From Minicystis rosea (GTDB taxonomy: Bacteria > Myxococcota_A > Polyangia > Polyangiales > Polyangiaceae): 64,000 nt of DNA. Below are positions 8,956 to 17,489 of this stretch, piece after piece (positions within the stretch are counted from its first letter, which is position 1; every line of letters starts with the position of its first letter). The position numbers and the translations under genes are program-made. Location of the stretch: assembly GCA_001931535.1 (NCBI GenBank), contig CP016211.1, positions 2,074,501 through 2,138,500 of the forward strand, in the 5' to 3' direction. The notes below the pieces were generated by a model. That model made no database searches. It was not told the origin of the DNA and saw only the letters and a program-made list of their open reading frames with translations.

Positions 8956-9857
8956 CCTCGCACCTTCTGCGCCCGCTTGGCTTTCTTCAGGGCCTCGCCG
9001 GCCTCCCGTTGCTTTTGCTTCGCGTCGGTCTCCGCTCGTTTCGCCGCGGCGACGGCCTTTTCGGCCAGCGCCGCCGCTTCCTCCGCGGCCTGCTGCTGGC
9101 TCACCAGGGCGGCGTGTGTCTGCTGCGCGCCCGCGAGCTCGCCTTCGAGCCGCTTCACGATGGCCGCGGCCTGCGCGACGGTCGTGGGGCCGCCGCTCCG
9201 TGACGCGTGGAGGTAGAAGGAGCTCGCCCACTCCGTGCCCAAATCGAGATCCGGCTGGTCGTGCACGATGGCCTTGAGGCCGCCGTAGGTCGACGCGGCC
9301 AGCGCGTTGTACGCATCGAAGAGCGCCTTGCGCTCACCGGCGAGGCGGAACGCATCCCACGCCGCCTCCGCCGCGGCGACGGCCCCCTCGGCCTGCACGC
9401 CGGCGTCCACGGCCGCCGCCGCCTCTCCGGCGAGCGCGACCAGCGCGGGCTTCTGGCCTTTGAGGAGCAAGCTCGGCCATTTCTTCTGCAGCTCGAGCTG
9501 GGCGCCGAGGACGGGCCGCTTGGCCGCGTACGGCGTGCTCGATCCGAAGAAGAGCTGGTGGAGCGGATGGGTGAGGTCCGCCTTCTTCCCATCGTGAATC
9601 GCGCTTGCCACGCGATCGGAGAGCCGATTGAGGACGCGATCGGCGCCGACGGCTGCGGCGTCGGCGGTGTAGACGGCGTCGAGGAGCGATGTCTCCTGCT
9701 TCGCGACCACATCCCACTTCGGCCCGAAAGCGGCCCATGGAGCGACGAACGTCGCCGCCCGAGGATCGCTCTGGAGCCGAACGAAGACGAAGAGCCAATG
9801 CTCGCGCAAGGTTTGTAACGAGGTGATGCGTGAATCGAGCGTAGGAATTCCAGCCAT
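8952..9857 (-). CDS. Hypothetical protein with C-terminal coiled coil
   Basis: 301 residues from ATG 9857; an ATG at 9869 is also possible. The longer open frame through the 41-bp repeats is an artefact of stop-free repeat DNA. No known domain is recognised. Residues 1-190 are mixed, with Ala-rich helices and conserved-looking aromatic motifs (REHWLFVFVRLQ, FFGSSTPYAAKRP). Residues about 215-301 are a long Ala/Glu/Lys/Gln coiled coil ending in a basic tail (EALKKAKRAQKVRG). No signal peptide or membrane segment. A structural or nucleic-acid-associated role is possible, but this is speculation. Confidence 0.6.
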   Translation of the reverse strand: MAGIPTLDSRITSLQTLREHWLFVFVRLQSDPRAATFVAPWAAFGPKWDVVAKQETSLLDAVYTADAAAVGADRVLNRLSDRVASAIHDGKKADLTHPLHQLFFGSSTPYAAKRPVLGAQLELQKKWPSLLLKGQKPALVALAGEAAAAVDAGVQAEGAVAAAEAAWDAFRLAGERKALFDAYNALAASTYGGLKAIVHDQPDLDLGTEWASSFYLHASRSGGPTTVAQAAAIVKRLEGELAGAQQTHAALVSQQQAAEEAAALAEKAVAAAKRAETDAKQKQREAGEALKKAKRAQKVRG

Positions 9858-10000
9858 GCTCGGAAGCATGCAATCACCCGTGCTGCGCGCAATGGTTGCT
9901 TCGGGCGATTTGAAGCAAACACGATGTTTGGCCGCGCGCGGTCGCGACCGGGAATAAAAGATGACATGTAGGCACGAAGAGATTGGACGCTTGGAGCGTC

Positions 10001-10409
10001 GTTGTCGGTGAGCGACGGAGGGATGGAGCAGGGAAGGGGGGCCGCCGGTGAGCGACGGAGAAATAGGGCTGGCGGAAGGTTGCCGTCGCTGAGCGACGGA
10101 GGCGTTTTGCTGCCCATAAGCCGCTGTCGGTGGGCGACGGAGGCGTTTTGCTGTCCAAAGGTCGCCGTTGCCGAGCGACGGGGAAATCTTGCTGCCCCAA
10201 AGCCGCCGTCGTTGGACGACGGAGAAATTTTGCTGCCCAAAAGTCGCCGTCGTTGGACGACGGAGAAATTTTGCTGCCCAAAAGTCGCCGTCGTTGGACG
10301 ACGGAGAAATTTTGCTGCCCAAAAGTCGCCGTCGTCGAGCGACGGGGGGATTGAGCTGGTCGAAGGTCGCCGTCGGTGAGCGAAGGTGGCATTGGGCCGC
10401 CGGAGGGCG
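10001..10409. repeat. Ten-unit 41-bp tandem repeat with hairpin core
   Basis: Units start at about 10001, 10041, 10082, 10123, 10164, 10205, 10246, 10287, 10328 and 10369, with a constant 41-bp period after the first. Each contains a dyad of the form CCGTCG-nnn-GAGCGACGG or CCGTCGT-TGG-ACGACGG. The three central units (10205-10327) are identical, and outer units are progressively diverged, so the array grew by recent central duplication. The inter-dyad part also repeats (ttttgctgcccaaaag), which excludes a CRISPR array. It lies in the 793-bp divergent spacer between the 9857 and 10651 starts and is stop-free in several frames. Confidence 0.95.
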
Positions 10410-10638
10410 ATGAAGCTGGCGCGCGCAGGCTCGTCGAGCCCGGGTTTGGGGGGCGCTTGCGGCTTCATCGTTATCGTGAACAGAGGCGCTCACTGACCCG
10501 CGTCCGGCGCGGCGCGGCGCATCACGCCGCTCGCGCCGCGCATTTCTCGGCATTGTGGCCCGGCACCCCCGACGATTTCACGTTGCTATCGCGAGCGTCT
10601 TGACAGCCGAACGTGTGCCCGGGCCTCCTGGCGGTTGG

Positions 10639-10645
10639 AAGGAGG
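10639..10645 (+). promoter_or_regulatory. Strong ribosome binding site fixing the LLM start
   Basis: AAGGAGG lies 5 nt before ATG 10651. It supports that start over an ATG at 10635, which overlaps the site itself. Confidence 0.7.
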
Positions 10646-10650
10646 CGCCC

Positions 10651-11741
10651 ATGCGTTTTGGCACATACACCGAATTTCAGAGCCCCCCAATGGTGATCAC
10701 GCGCGAATCATCTGGGATCACATCGAGGTCGGCGTTCAGGCGGATCAGCTTGGCTTCGACGTCTTCACGTGCCTGGAGCACGACTGGTTCGAGCAGTTCG
10801 CCGTCATGGCCGATCCATTGCAGCTCTTCGCGATCCTCTCGCAGCGGACGCGCAACATCCGCTTCCGCGCCCTCTGCCACACGCTGCCGCTCCACAACCC
10901 GATGGTGCTCGCCGGGCAGATTGCGCTCGCCGACATCCTCCTCGGGGGGCGCTTCGAGGTCGGCTTCGGGCGCGGCCACGCTTGGATGCAGGAGCCCGCG
11001 AACATCGCGCTGGCCGAGAACGTCGAGCGCTTCCCGGAGTGCGTCGACATCCTGCTCAAGGCCTGGACCGAGGACCGCTTTTCTTACGAGGGCAAGTATT
11101 ACCGCTGCAAGGATCTGCAGGTCGTGCCCAAGCCGATCCAGCGGCCACACCCGCCGATCTGGCAGGTCGGCACGAGCGGGAAGTGGGTCGGTCGCGCCGT
11201 CCTGCAAGGCTGGGGCGTCGCGCTCGGCGGCCCCGCGCCGAACGTCGCCTTCGACGAGCCGGCGCGGCTCTACCGCGAGGCGTGCCGCGAGGCGGGGATG
11301 CCGACGAACTTCGCCTACATCAAGGCCGTCTATCTCGACGAGGACCATGACCGAGCGATCGAGGAGGGGCGCGAGGCGCTGACGAACTTCGTTCGCTACA
11401 ACGTCTCGCCGATGGACTCGCTGGATCGGTCGCCCGAGGGCAAGCAGCGGCTGCGGGACGCCGGCTACCATTTCTATGCGGCCGACGACTTCATCCGCAC
11501 GCGCGACCTCTCGTACGAGCAACTGCTCGAGCACGAGATCGTCTACGCCGGCAGCCCGGAGCGAGTCGCCGCGCAGCTCGTCGAGTTGCAAGACCGATTC
11601 CGCTTCGACGAGTTCCTGCTCATCAGCCAGTACGGCGGCGCCGCCCGCTGGCAGGCGATGAAGACGCAGGAGCTGTTCATGCGCAAGGTCGCGCCGCGCA
11701 TGCGCGAGGCGGCCGCGAAGATGGGGAAGACGAGCCGGTAG
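10651..11741 (+). CDS. LLM class flavin-dependent oxidoreductase, 1-bp frameshift near N-terminus
   Basis: Luciferase-like monooxygenase family, an F420- or FMN-dependent TIM barrel. From ATG 10651 the family N-terminus MRFGTYTEFQSPP is read, but after the run of six C (10683-10688) the frame is wrong; adding one C restores NGDHARIIWDHIEVGVQADQ and the rest through 11741. Family motifs in the second frame include FDVFTCLEHDWF, GGRFEVGFGRGHAW and the KPIQRPHPPIW segment. With the frame restored the protein is about 363 residues, usual for the family. Either a sequencing error in the homopolymer or a genuine inactivating or programmed shift. It stands alone, followed by a hairpin terminator. 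Confidence 0.8.
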
Positions 11742-11751
11742 GGACAAGGCT

Positions 11752-11766
11752 CTAGTGCTGCACGCC
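11752..11766 (+). repeat. 15-bp dispersed repeat, right copy
   Basis: ctagtgctgcacgcc, identical to the minus strand at 8955-8941. The two copies are inverted and lie outside the 8952 and 10651 genes. Confidence 0.8.
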
Positions 11767-11790
11767 CGAAGCTCCGCCAGGACTTCGGGC
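11764..11790 (+). terminator. Hairpin terminator after the LLM gene (dispersed element, copy 2)
   Basis: Stem gcccgaag (11764-11771) with cttcgggc (11783-11790) and an 11-nt loop, 22 bp after the stop. It shares the preceding 15-mer and gaag arm with the 8912 terminator but has a diverged loop. No T-run. Confidence 0.6.
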
Positions 11791-11959
11791 CTCGGCTCTA
11801 GGCGCGTCGCCCGCGTCCCGACAAATCCTGCGGAAGCCTACATTCTCCGCGTCGTCCGCACGCGGCGCGGCGTTGCTTGGCCCCTATCTTTCTCCGCCGA
11901 GCTTCGGTTACGGTGGCGCCGAAACCCCTGTCCGTACTGCACTCAAGGAGGGATCTCGC

Positions 11960-12472
11960 GTGACTGAATCCACCATGTTGCTGGGAGCTGCGCTCAACGG
12001 CATCGTCGCTGCGCTCCTCAACCGCGACACGCTCCTGGCCGATTTCCCGCGCCGAGAGGAGCTTTCGCGCGTCAAGGATCAGGAGTTCCACCCGCTCTCG
12101 CTCTACCTCGAGTTCTGCGACTACATCGAGAACCGTCTCGGCGTGTACGCCTTCCTCCGCGTCGGCCGGCGGATGGGCGTGACCGTCATGGCGACGGCCT
12201 TCCCGCCGGGCATCCAGACCGTCGAGGAGGCGATCGCGCAGGTCGACGGCGCGCACCAGATGTTCTGCCGCCCCGTGGTGGGCGCCTTCGATCTCACGCA
12301 GCGCACCCCGGGCCAGCTCGTCCTGAATTACACGGCCCCCTACAACTGCACGCTCCAGGAGGGCCTGTTCTACGAGGTGGCGCTCCGCTACGGCGCCGCC
12401 AACGCGACCGTCACCCACGCCGCGTGTCGTCGAAAGGGCGCCGAGGCCTGTCGCTTCGAGATCAAGTACTGA
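11960..12472 (+). CDS. V4R-type small-molecule sensor domain protein
   Basis: 170 residues from GTG 11960, supported by AAGGAGGG 8 nt upstream. The C-terminal pattern CRRKGAEACRFEIKY (Cys156, Cys164) with QEGLFYEVALRYG before it matches the end of 4-vinyl-reductase (V4R) and heme-NO-binding-like domains, which bind small hydrocarbons or hemes. The N-terminal half is helical (LLGAALNGIVAALLN, YLEFCDYIENRLGVYAFLRVG). No output domain. It lies 7 bp upstream of a second V4R protein with a STAS output domain, so the two probably work together. Exact ligand unknown. Confidence 0.65.
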   Translation: MTESTMLLGAALNGIVAALLNRDTLLADFPRREELSRVKDQEFHPLSLYLEFCDYIENRLGVYAFLRVGRRMGVTVMATAFPPGIQTVEEAIAQVDGAHQMFCRPVVGAFDLTQRTPGQLVLNYTAPYNCTLQEGLFYEVALRYGAANATVTHAACRRKGAEACRFEIKY

Positions 12473-12479
12473 GGCCTCG

Positions 12480-13520
12480 ATGAACTCGCGCTCTCTCGAT
12501 CTCGCCTTCCAGAACGACAATCGCGGCCTGTTCCTCGCCGGCACGCGCGCGCTGGCCTACACCCACGTGGCCGTGGACATGATGCGCAAGCAGCTCGTCC
12601 ACCAGCTCGGCGAGGATCTCGCCCGCGCCATCGTGGCCCAAGCCGGCCGCCAGGGTGGCTTCAACGACGCGCAGGTCCAGCTCCAAGAGCGCCAGTTCGA
12701 CGACCTGCGCGCCATGCTCGAGATGCAGTATCACCTCCTCGACGCCAGCGGCTTCGGCAAGTTCGACGTGATGGATCTCGAGGTCGATCCAAAATCGGGG
12801 GAGGCCTACGTGCGCGTCCGCTGCGCCGGCTCGCCGGAGGCCGAGAGCCACCGGCGGCTGTTCGGCGCCTCGACGCTGCCGGCGTGCTGGCATCTGGTGG
12901 GCTACTCGACCGGCTGGCTCTCCGCGATGACCAACATGCGGCTCCTCACGATCGAGAGCCGCTGCGTGGCCAAGGGTGACCCGCACTGCGAGCTGGAGAG
13001 CCTGCGCTACGACGATTTCGTCGGCCCCGAGGCCGCCTTCTGGAAGCGCGCCTTCGAGAGCTCCAGCACCTCGCTGGCCCAGGAGCTGGAGGAGAAGCTC
13101 GCGACCATCCAGCGCCAGATGGAGACGATCTCCGCGCAGCGGAGCACCATCGCCGAGCTGTCCACGCCCATCCTCCAGGTCTCCAGCGATCTCCTGGTGC
13201 TGCCCGTCATCGGCAACGTCGACAACGCCCGGGCCCGAGCCATCCGCGAGCGGCTGCTGAACCGGGTGAGGAACCAGGACGTCCGCGGCGTCATCCTCGA
13301 CGTGACGGGCGTCGAGATGATGGATGCGGGAACCGCGTCCCATCTGGTCCGCGTGGCGGCCGCGGTGAAGGTGCTCGGCTCGGAGATCGTCGTCACCGGC
13401 ATCTCGGCGATCGTCGCCGATGTGCTCGTTCAGGAGGGGATCGAGCTCTCGGAGCTGGTGACGCTGCGCACGCTCCAAGAGGGCATCCTCTACTTCTCCC
13501 GCCGCCGCCGCGTGGATTGA
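12480..13520 (+). CDS. XylR_N/V4R sensor with C-terminal STAS domain (RsbR-like)
   Basis: 346 residues. Residues 10-120 resemble the XylR N-terminal activator-binding region (FLAGTRALAYTHVAVDMMRK); residues 120-175 form the V4R part with CVAKGDPHCELE (Cys162, Cys170). A short coiled coil (about 195-228) follows. Residues 230-340 are a STAS domain of RsbR type: STPILQVSSDLLVLPVIGNV, VRGVILDVTGVEMMDAGTA and EIVVTGISAIVADVL. In RsbR proteins the DVTG..D.GTA helix carries the phosphorylated Ser/Thr; Thr is present here. Likely a stressosome-type regulator that senses a hydrophobic ligand. Partner switch kinases are not in this window. Confidence 0.8.
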   Translation: MNSRSLDLAFQNDNRGLFLAGTRALAYTHVAVDMMRKQLVHQLGEDLARAIVAQAGRQGGFNDAQVQLQERQFDDLRAMLEMQYHLLDASGFGKFDVMDLEVDPKSGEAYVRVRCAGSPEAESHRRLFGASTLPACWHLVGYSTGWLSAMTNMRLLTIESRCVAKGDPHCELESLRYDDFVGPEAAFWKRAFESSSTSLAQELEEKLATIQRQMETISAQRSTIAELSTPILQVSSDLLVLPVIGNVDNARARAIRERLLNRVRNQDVRGVILDVTGVEMMDAGTASHLVRVAAAVKVLGSEIVVTGISAIVADVLVQEGIELSELVTLRTLQEGILYFSRRRRVD

Positions 13521-13545
13521 TTCCTGCTGCTCGCCGGCGACCTCG

Positions 13546-13674
13546 CTACGCGACCTGCGGCATCTCTCGGCCGGCCCGCTCCTCTCTGCAACAGCGCTTG
13601 TGGTTCTTGTCGCTCCCGCACGGGCACGGGCCGCGCCGGCTCGGCCCGGGTGGGCGCGCGACGTCGAGGCGGTG
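13546..13674 (-). pseudogene. Orphan SEC-C motif in frame behind the stop of the kelch lipoprotein gene
   Basis: Directly after the TAG at 13675-13677, the same frame stays open for 42 codons to a second TAG (13546-13548) and encodes GPCPCGSDKNHKRCCREE, a clear SEC-C zinc-binding motif (CxCx8CC pattern). No ATG, GTG or TTG occurs in frame between the two stops. It is therefore either the remnant tail of a lost SEC-C gene or a read-through extension. SEC-C motifs normally sit in cytoplasmic proteins, which argues for a remnant. Confidence 0.6.
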
Positions 13675-14943
13675 CTACGGCGCGTGATAGCGGTACGCCC
13701 ACGTGCGACGTCCCGAGGCGTAGTCCGTGAGGAAGAGGTACACGTTGTCCACGGGATCGTAGTCGAGCGCATGGAACGCCACGGTGCCCACGGCGCCGCC
13801 GCCGTCCGCGGGGGCGACCGCCATCGTCCGGCTGGTCCACGCGCGGGTGATCGGGTCGAGGGCGTGGAAGACGCCGTCGGTGACGCCGCCTCCGATGACG
13901 TGGTTCGCCGCATCGTAAGCCCACCCCGACTCCTCCGTGTGCGGCGCGCCGGTCGTGGTGAGCTCGGTGATGGATGACGCGGCCGGGTTCGCTCGATCCA
14001 CCTGGACCTCGAACACCTTGGTGGGGGTGCCCCGCGCGATGTAATAGAAGCGATCGTTGGGCGGGAAATAGACCAGGTTGTTCGAGTATCCGAGCCCGCT
14101 CGGCGCGCCGGTGAGGAGCTCGGCGCTCTCCGTGGAGGGGTCGAAGAGCTGGAGCCCTTCACTCCCCAGCACCACGATCTTGTGCGAGATGGGATCGGCC
14201 TCGGCGGCGTTGGCGTAATAGAAGAGACCATCCATCGATTTCGTGCCGTAGGTCCACGTGCTCGCCGAGATGTCGTATCTCAGCATCGGCCCGTAAAACG
14301 GCACCTCGGGGAACGGTGGCTTGGGCGCGCCGCAGGTCTCGGGCTTGGTGCCGCTGACGCCGCCGCTCGTGATGATGACGAGCTGGTGCGCGCCGGCGAC
14401 ATCCATCACCACCATCATGTCCCAAGTGTGGCGGGCGACGGGCGACGACGTGCCGTTGCTCGTCGCCTTCCAAGACGACGTGGCCGGATCCCAGTTGTCG
14501 GGGATCATGTCCGCGCAGAGCACGGAGGGGTAAAGGCTGCTCCATTTCAGCGTGATGAAGTCGAACGCGACGACGTCCGTGCCGGTGCGGCCCGCGTGCC
14601 CGCCGCCGAACATGAGCAGCCGATGGGTCACGGGATCGTAGTTGAAGCGGCTGTAGTCGGTGATGGCGCCGCAGCCGCCGGGATCGTCCGCGGGTTGATC
14701 GCACGCGTACCCGCCGAGATCGAGCGCGGTGTTGTCGGGGAGGTCCGCGAGGATCGGGTTGGGTAGGTGCGCGGGCGGTGAGGCGTCCACGCCGCCGTCG
14801 GCGGGCTGCGTGCCGCCCGTGCCCCCGACCCCCGGCGCGGTGCTGTCGCCGCCTTGCCCGGTGTGGCCCTGGGACGAGCCGGAGGAGCACGCGGTGAGCG
14901 CGCCAATCATCGCCGCCGCGATCAGGTGTCGTGTCGTTTCCAT
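13675..14943 (-). CDS. Kelch/beta-propeller lipoprotein
   Basis: 422 residues. ATG 14943 is chosen because it gives a signal peptide with lipobox Cys19 (IGALTAC); the longer frame upstream has no coding character. A Gly/Thr/Asp linker is followed by repeated units of about 50 residues with kelch-like strands (THRLLMFGGGHAG, HKIVVLGSEG, NDRFYYIARGTP, DNVYLFLTDY), consistent with a 5-7 bladed propeller on the cell surface. GYACDQPADDPGGCG may form a disulfide. Ligand unknown. Downstream of the 15162 lipoprotein gene on the same strand, with a 218-bp gap. Confidence 0.75.
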   Translation of the reverse strand: METTRHLIAAAMIGALTACSSGSSQGHTGQGGDSTAPGVGGTGGTQPADGGVDASPPAHLPNPILADLPDNTALDLGGYACDQPADDPGGCGAITDYSRFNYDPVTHRLLMFGGGHAGRTGTDVVAFDFITLKWSSLYPSVLCADMIPDNWDPATSSWKATSNGTSSPVARHTWDMMVVMDVAGAHQLVIITSGGVSGTKPETCGAPKPPFPEVPFYGPMLRYDISASTWTYGTKSMDGLFYYANAAEADPISHKIVVLGSEGLQLFDPSTESAELLTGAPSGLGYSNNLVYFPPNDRFYYIARGTPTKVFEVQVDRANPAASSITELTTTGAPHTEESGWAYDAANHVIGGGVTDGVFHALDPITRAWTSRTMAVAPADGGGAVGTVAFHALDYDPVDNVYLFLTDYASGRRTWAYRYHAP

Positions 14944-15161
14944 CGAAGCGCGCGAGAGCAGGCAACGTGCCGCCGGTAAAATCCGGGCGCGCGCCTCGCA
15001 CCCCGGGACACGGGAGACCCAACCGACGCGGCATTGGGGACATGAACGTCCCATGGGCGTGGTGAGCGGGCACGCCCGCGCCGCGCTCGTGTCGATGCCA
15101 CGAGCACGATATTCGATCTGCCCCCGCCTCTGAGCGCGGTTGAGATCGGCGAGGAGCAGGC

Positions 15162-16688
15162 TCAAAGCTCCTTGCAGATCTCGGGCACGCAGGTGGAGCC
15201 TGCTTGGTCGACGGCGCACTGGAGGTCGGCGGCGCAGTCGAAGAGGCAGGCTTCACCCAGCACGGGCCGCGGCGCACACTGAAACTGGCCACCGCTGCCC
15301 GGGATGCAGGTGCCGGTGGGGCCGCACTCGTTACCGGCCTTGCAGGGCGAGCCAGCAGGCAACACGGGAGCACACGCGCCGGCCGCAAAGTCGCAGTAGA
15401 GGTCGGGTTTGCAGGTGCGATCGGTCTGGCAGGATCCGCCGGCGTCCTGCAGCGGGATACACACGCTTCCCTGCGGAGCGAAGTCGCAGCCGAGGCCGGA
15501 TCCGCAGCGATAATCGGTGGTGCAAGGCTTTCCGTCGCCCGGGAGAGGGCCACAGGTGCCGTCGTTGCAGCCGAGGTTGGATTGGCAGATGGCGGGGCCC
15601 ATGGAGCCGAAGGCGCAGGGCTGACCGTCGCCCGGGATGGAGGCGCAGTTGCCGAAGTCGGCGTCGCAGGCGAGGTCGGCGGCGCAGAGGACGCCATTTT
15701 CGCAGGGCATTCCGAGGCCCGGAGAAGCCGCGCAGGCGCCCGCGGCCGTGTCGCAGTGGAAGCCGGCGGCGCAGGCGTCGTCGCTGTCGCAGGGCGCGCC
15801 GGCCATGCCCTTCGCGGCGCAGCGGCGTTTGGCGGCGCAGAGCGAGAGGTTGCCGCAGGGGGCCGCGCTGCTGCAGCCGGTGGCCGTTCGCTCGGCGCAT
15901 GTGCCCGCGTCGCAGACGAGGCCGAGCGCGCAGGCGGCGTCCGTCGCGCACGCGCCGTTCGCGGGTACGAGCGAATGGCAGGCGCCGGCGACGCAGTGGA
16001 GCGGCGGGGCGCAGGCGACGTCATCGATGCACGCGGCGCCCTCCGCGGCAGGTGCGACACACGTGCCTTCGAGGCAGAGCAGGCCGTCAGCGCAGAGCTG
16101 TCCCGGGCACGGCATGCCGGCGCCGGGGCGCGCGGCGCAGGTGCCGGAGACGCAGACGCCGGTGGCCTCGGCGCAGATGGGGAAGTCGCAAGGCGCGCCG
16201 ACGGCGGTGTCGCTCGTGAACCACATCGGACAGAGCGCCTGCGAGACGGTGCCGCGAGGGCGCTCGCACCCGGGGGTCGAGGCGGCGATCAGCTCGACGC
16301 AGGCGTGCGCGGCGTCGGCGATCACGTGGGCGTTGCCCGCGTCGATCGCGGAGGCGACGGGCGCATAGGCGTCCAGGCACTTCTGCAAGTAGCCCGTGAC
16401 ACACGCGGCCTCGTCGAGCTGACCGGCGGGGAGGATGGCGCCGCAACCGCACGTCCCCGCGCGCTGGCAGACGAGGGTCGCGAGCGGCTTGCAGTAGTCG
16501 TCGGAGAGCGATCCGACGGCGGCGCCGCCGCTGCCGGTGCTGCTCGATGACGAGGCGCTCGACGACGAGGCGCTCGACGTGGCGCTCGACGTGGCGCCGC
16601 CCGTGCCGGAAGAGCCGCCGCCGCCACAGGCGGAGATGAGGACGAGAGAGACGAACGAAGCGAGAGAAGCGCTGAAGAAGGCCCGCAT
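15162..16688 (-). CDS. Cys-rich repeat lipoprotein (Dickkopf-like knots)
   Basis: 508 residues; lipobox Cys21 (VLISAC), then a Gly/Ser/Thr linker. Residues 65-150 form a helical domain with six Cys. From about 155 to the C-terminus roughly ten units of 25-35 residues repeat the scheme G-x-PC-x4-CxxGLxC-x-GxC (for example GAPCDSDDACAAGFHCDTAA, GKPCTTDYRCGSGLGCDFAP), like disulfide-knotted Dickkopf or EGF-like modules that are frequent in Polyangiales. Surface-exposed, probably adhesive or protective; no catalytic motif seen. Confidence 0.75.
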   Translation of the reverse strand: MRAFFSASLASFVSLVLISACGGGGSSGTGGATSSATSSASSSSASSSSSTGSGGAAVGSLSDDYCKPLATLVCQRAGTCGCGAILPAGQLDEAACVTGYLQKCLDAYAPVASAIDAGNAHVIADAAHACVELIAASTPGCERPRGTVSQALCPMWFTSDTAVGAPCDFPICAEATGVCVSGTCAARPGAGMPCPGQLCADGLLCLEGTCVAPAAEGAACIDDVACAPPLHCVAGACHSLVPANGACATDAACALGLVCDAGTCAERTATGCSSAAPCGNLSLCAAKRRCAAKGMAGAPCDSDDACAAGFHCDTAAGACAASPGLGMPCENGVLCAADLACDADFGNCASIPGDGQPCAFGSMGPAICQSNLGCNDGTCGPLPGDGKPCTTDYRCGSGLGCDFAPQGSVCIPLQDAGGSCQTDRTCKPDLYCDFAAGACAPVLPAGSPCKAGNECGPTGTCIPGSGGQFQCAPRPVLGEACLFDCAADLQCAVDQAGSTCVPEICKEL

Positions 16689-16752
16689 GCGACCGCTCTA
16701 GACGAGACGAGCGGAGATCGCGAGCGCGATACGGCACGCGCAGCGACGCCCT

Positions 16753-17331
16753 CTACCCGACGATCGGAACACCGATGGTGCCGGCGACCTGGCGCCCGAC
16801 CTGAGTGGCCTGGCTCACCACGAAGTCTCGCGTGAACGCAGTCTCACCGGCAAAAGAGATCAACGGCTTGTTCATCGGCAGCAGGACCACCGACGCGCTG
16901 ACGCGATGCGCCCCCGTCGGTGCCCCGCCGCGGACCCAGCGCGTGTCGCCGCGCGTGACGGCGATGGCGCGAATGGCGTGGAACGGGATCGCCGTGGCGG
17001 TCTGCTCGGATCCCGTGTGGATGAGCACGAAGCGCTGGTGCGGATCGATCTCGAACGCGCTGTCGTAGCCGCGAAGCGCGCGGACGACGGCGAACCAGGC
17101 ACAGGCCAGCCCGATGAGCAGCGCAGGCACCGCGAGCGCCAGCGCTCCTTCATCCAGGCGCCCGCGAAGCCACACCCGGGAAATCACGTGCTCCAGGGCA
17201 TAGGCCGCGACGCCCAGGAAGACCAAGGCCATGCTCCCCGTGATCCACGGATAGCCTTCGTTATCGAAGGAACGAAGTCGAAACACCGAGCCCGAAGGAC
17301 GCCACCAAGAAGGAGTACCCAACCAGCGCAT
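16753..17331 (-). CDS. Small membrane protein of unknown function
   Basis: 192 residues. Two hydrophobic helices lie at about 33-50 (GSMALVFLGVAAYALEHVI) and 64-84 (LALAVPALLIGLACAWFAVV). The rest is a soluble beta-rich domain with FEIDPHQRFVLIHTGSEQ, resembling small PH-like domains found in bacterial membrane proteins; this resemblance is only by pattern. No neighbour suggests a function. The start at 17331 is the only ATG before the first helix. Confidence 0.6.
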   Translation of the reverse strand: MRWLGTPSWWRPSGSVFRLRSFDNEGYPWITGSMALVFLGVAAYALEHVISRVWLRGRLDEGALALAVPALLIGLACAWFAVVRALRGYDSAFEIDPHQRFVLIHTGSEQTATAIPFHAIRAIAVTRGDTRWVRGGAPTGAHRVSASVVLLPMNKPLISFAGETAFTRDFVVSQATQVGRQVAGTIGVPIVG

Positions 17332-17489
17332 GCCGCGGAGCTAACGCCGAGGTCGTGTCGCTGCAACACGACGGGGTGTCGCAAATCCGAGAAGGGGAAT
17401 CGCAAAGATGCGACGCCGTCTGCGCCGATCGCGTCCGGCGTCCGCGGCGTGAGCTCGAGGTGTCGAGCCGGGGCGAGCCCCGAATCACC

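Noticed and set aside
10001..10409. CRISPR array
   Set aside because: The regions between the hairpin cores are themselves repeated, the period is 41 bp with no unique spacers, and no cas genes are nearby.
8952..10553. 533-residue version of the coiled-coil protein reaching through the repeats
   Set aside because: The N-terminal 230 residues would be only translated 41-bp repeats and spacer; the ATG at 9857 begins the part with coding character.
8950..11800. Insertion sequence bounded by the 15-bp inverted repeats
   Set aside because: No transposase is encoded and no target-site duplication is visible, so only a finding is recorded.
13490..13924. Leftward frame containing PVPVRERQEPQALLQ as a gene
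   Set aside because: It is the wrong frame of the SEC-C sequence and of the kelch gene; the frame matching both is the one reported.
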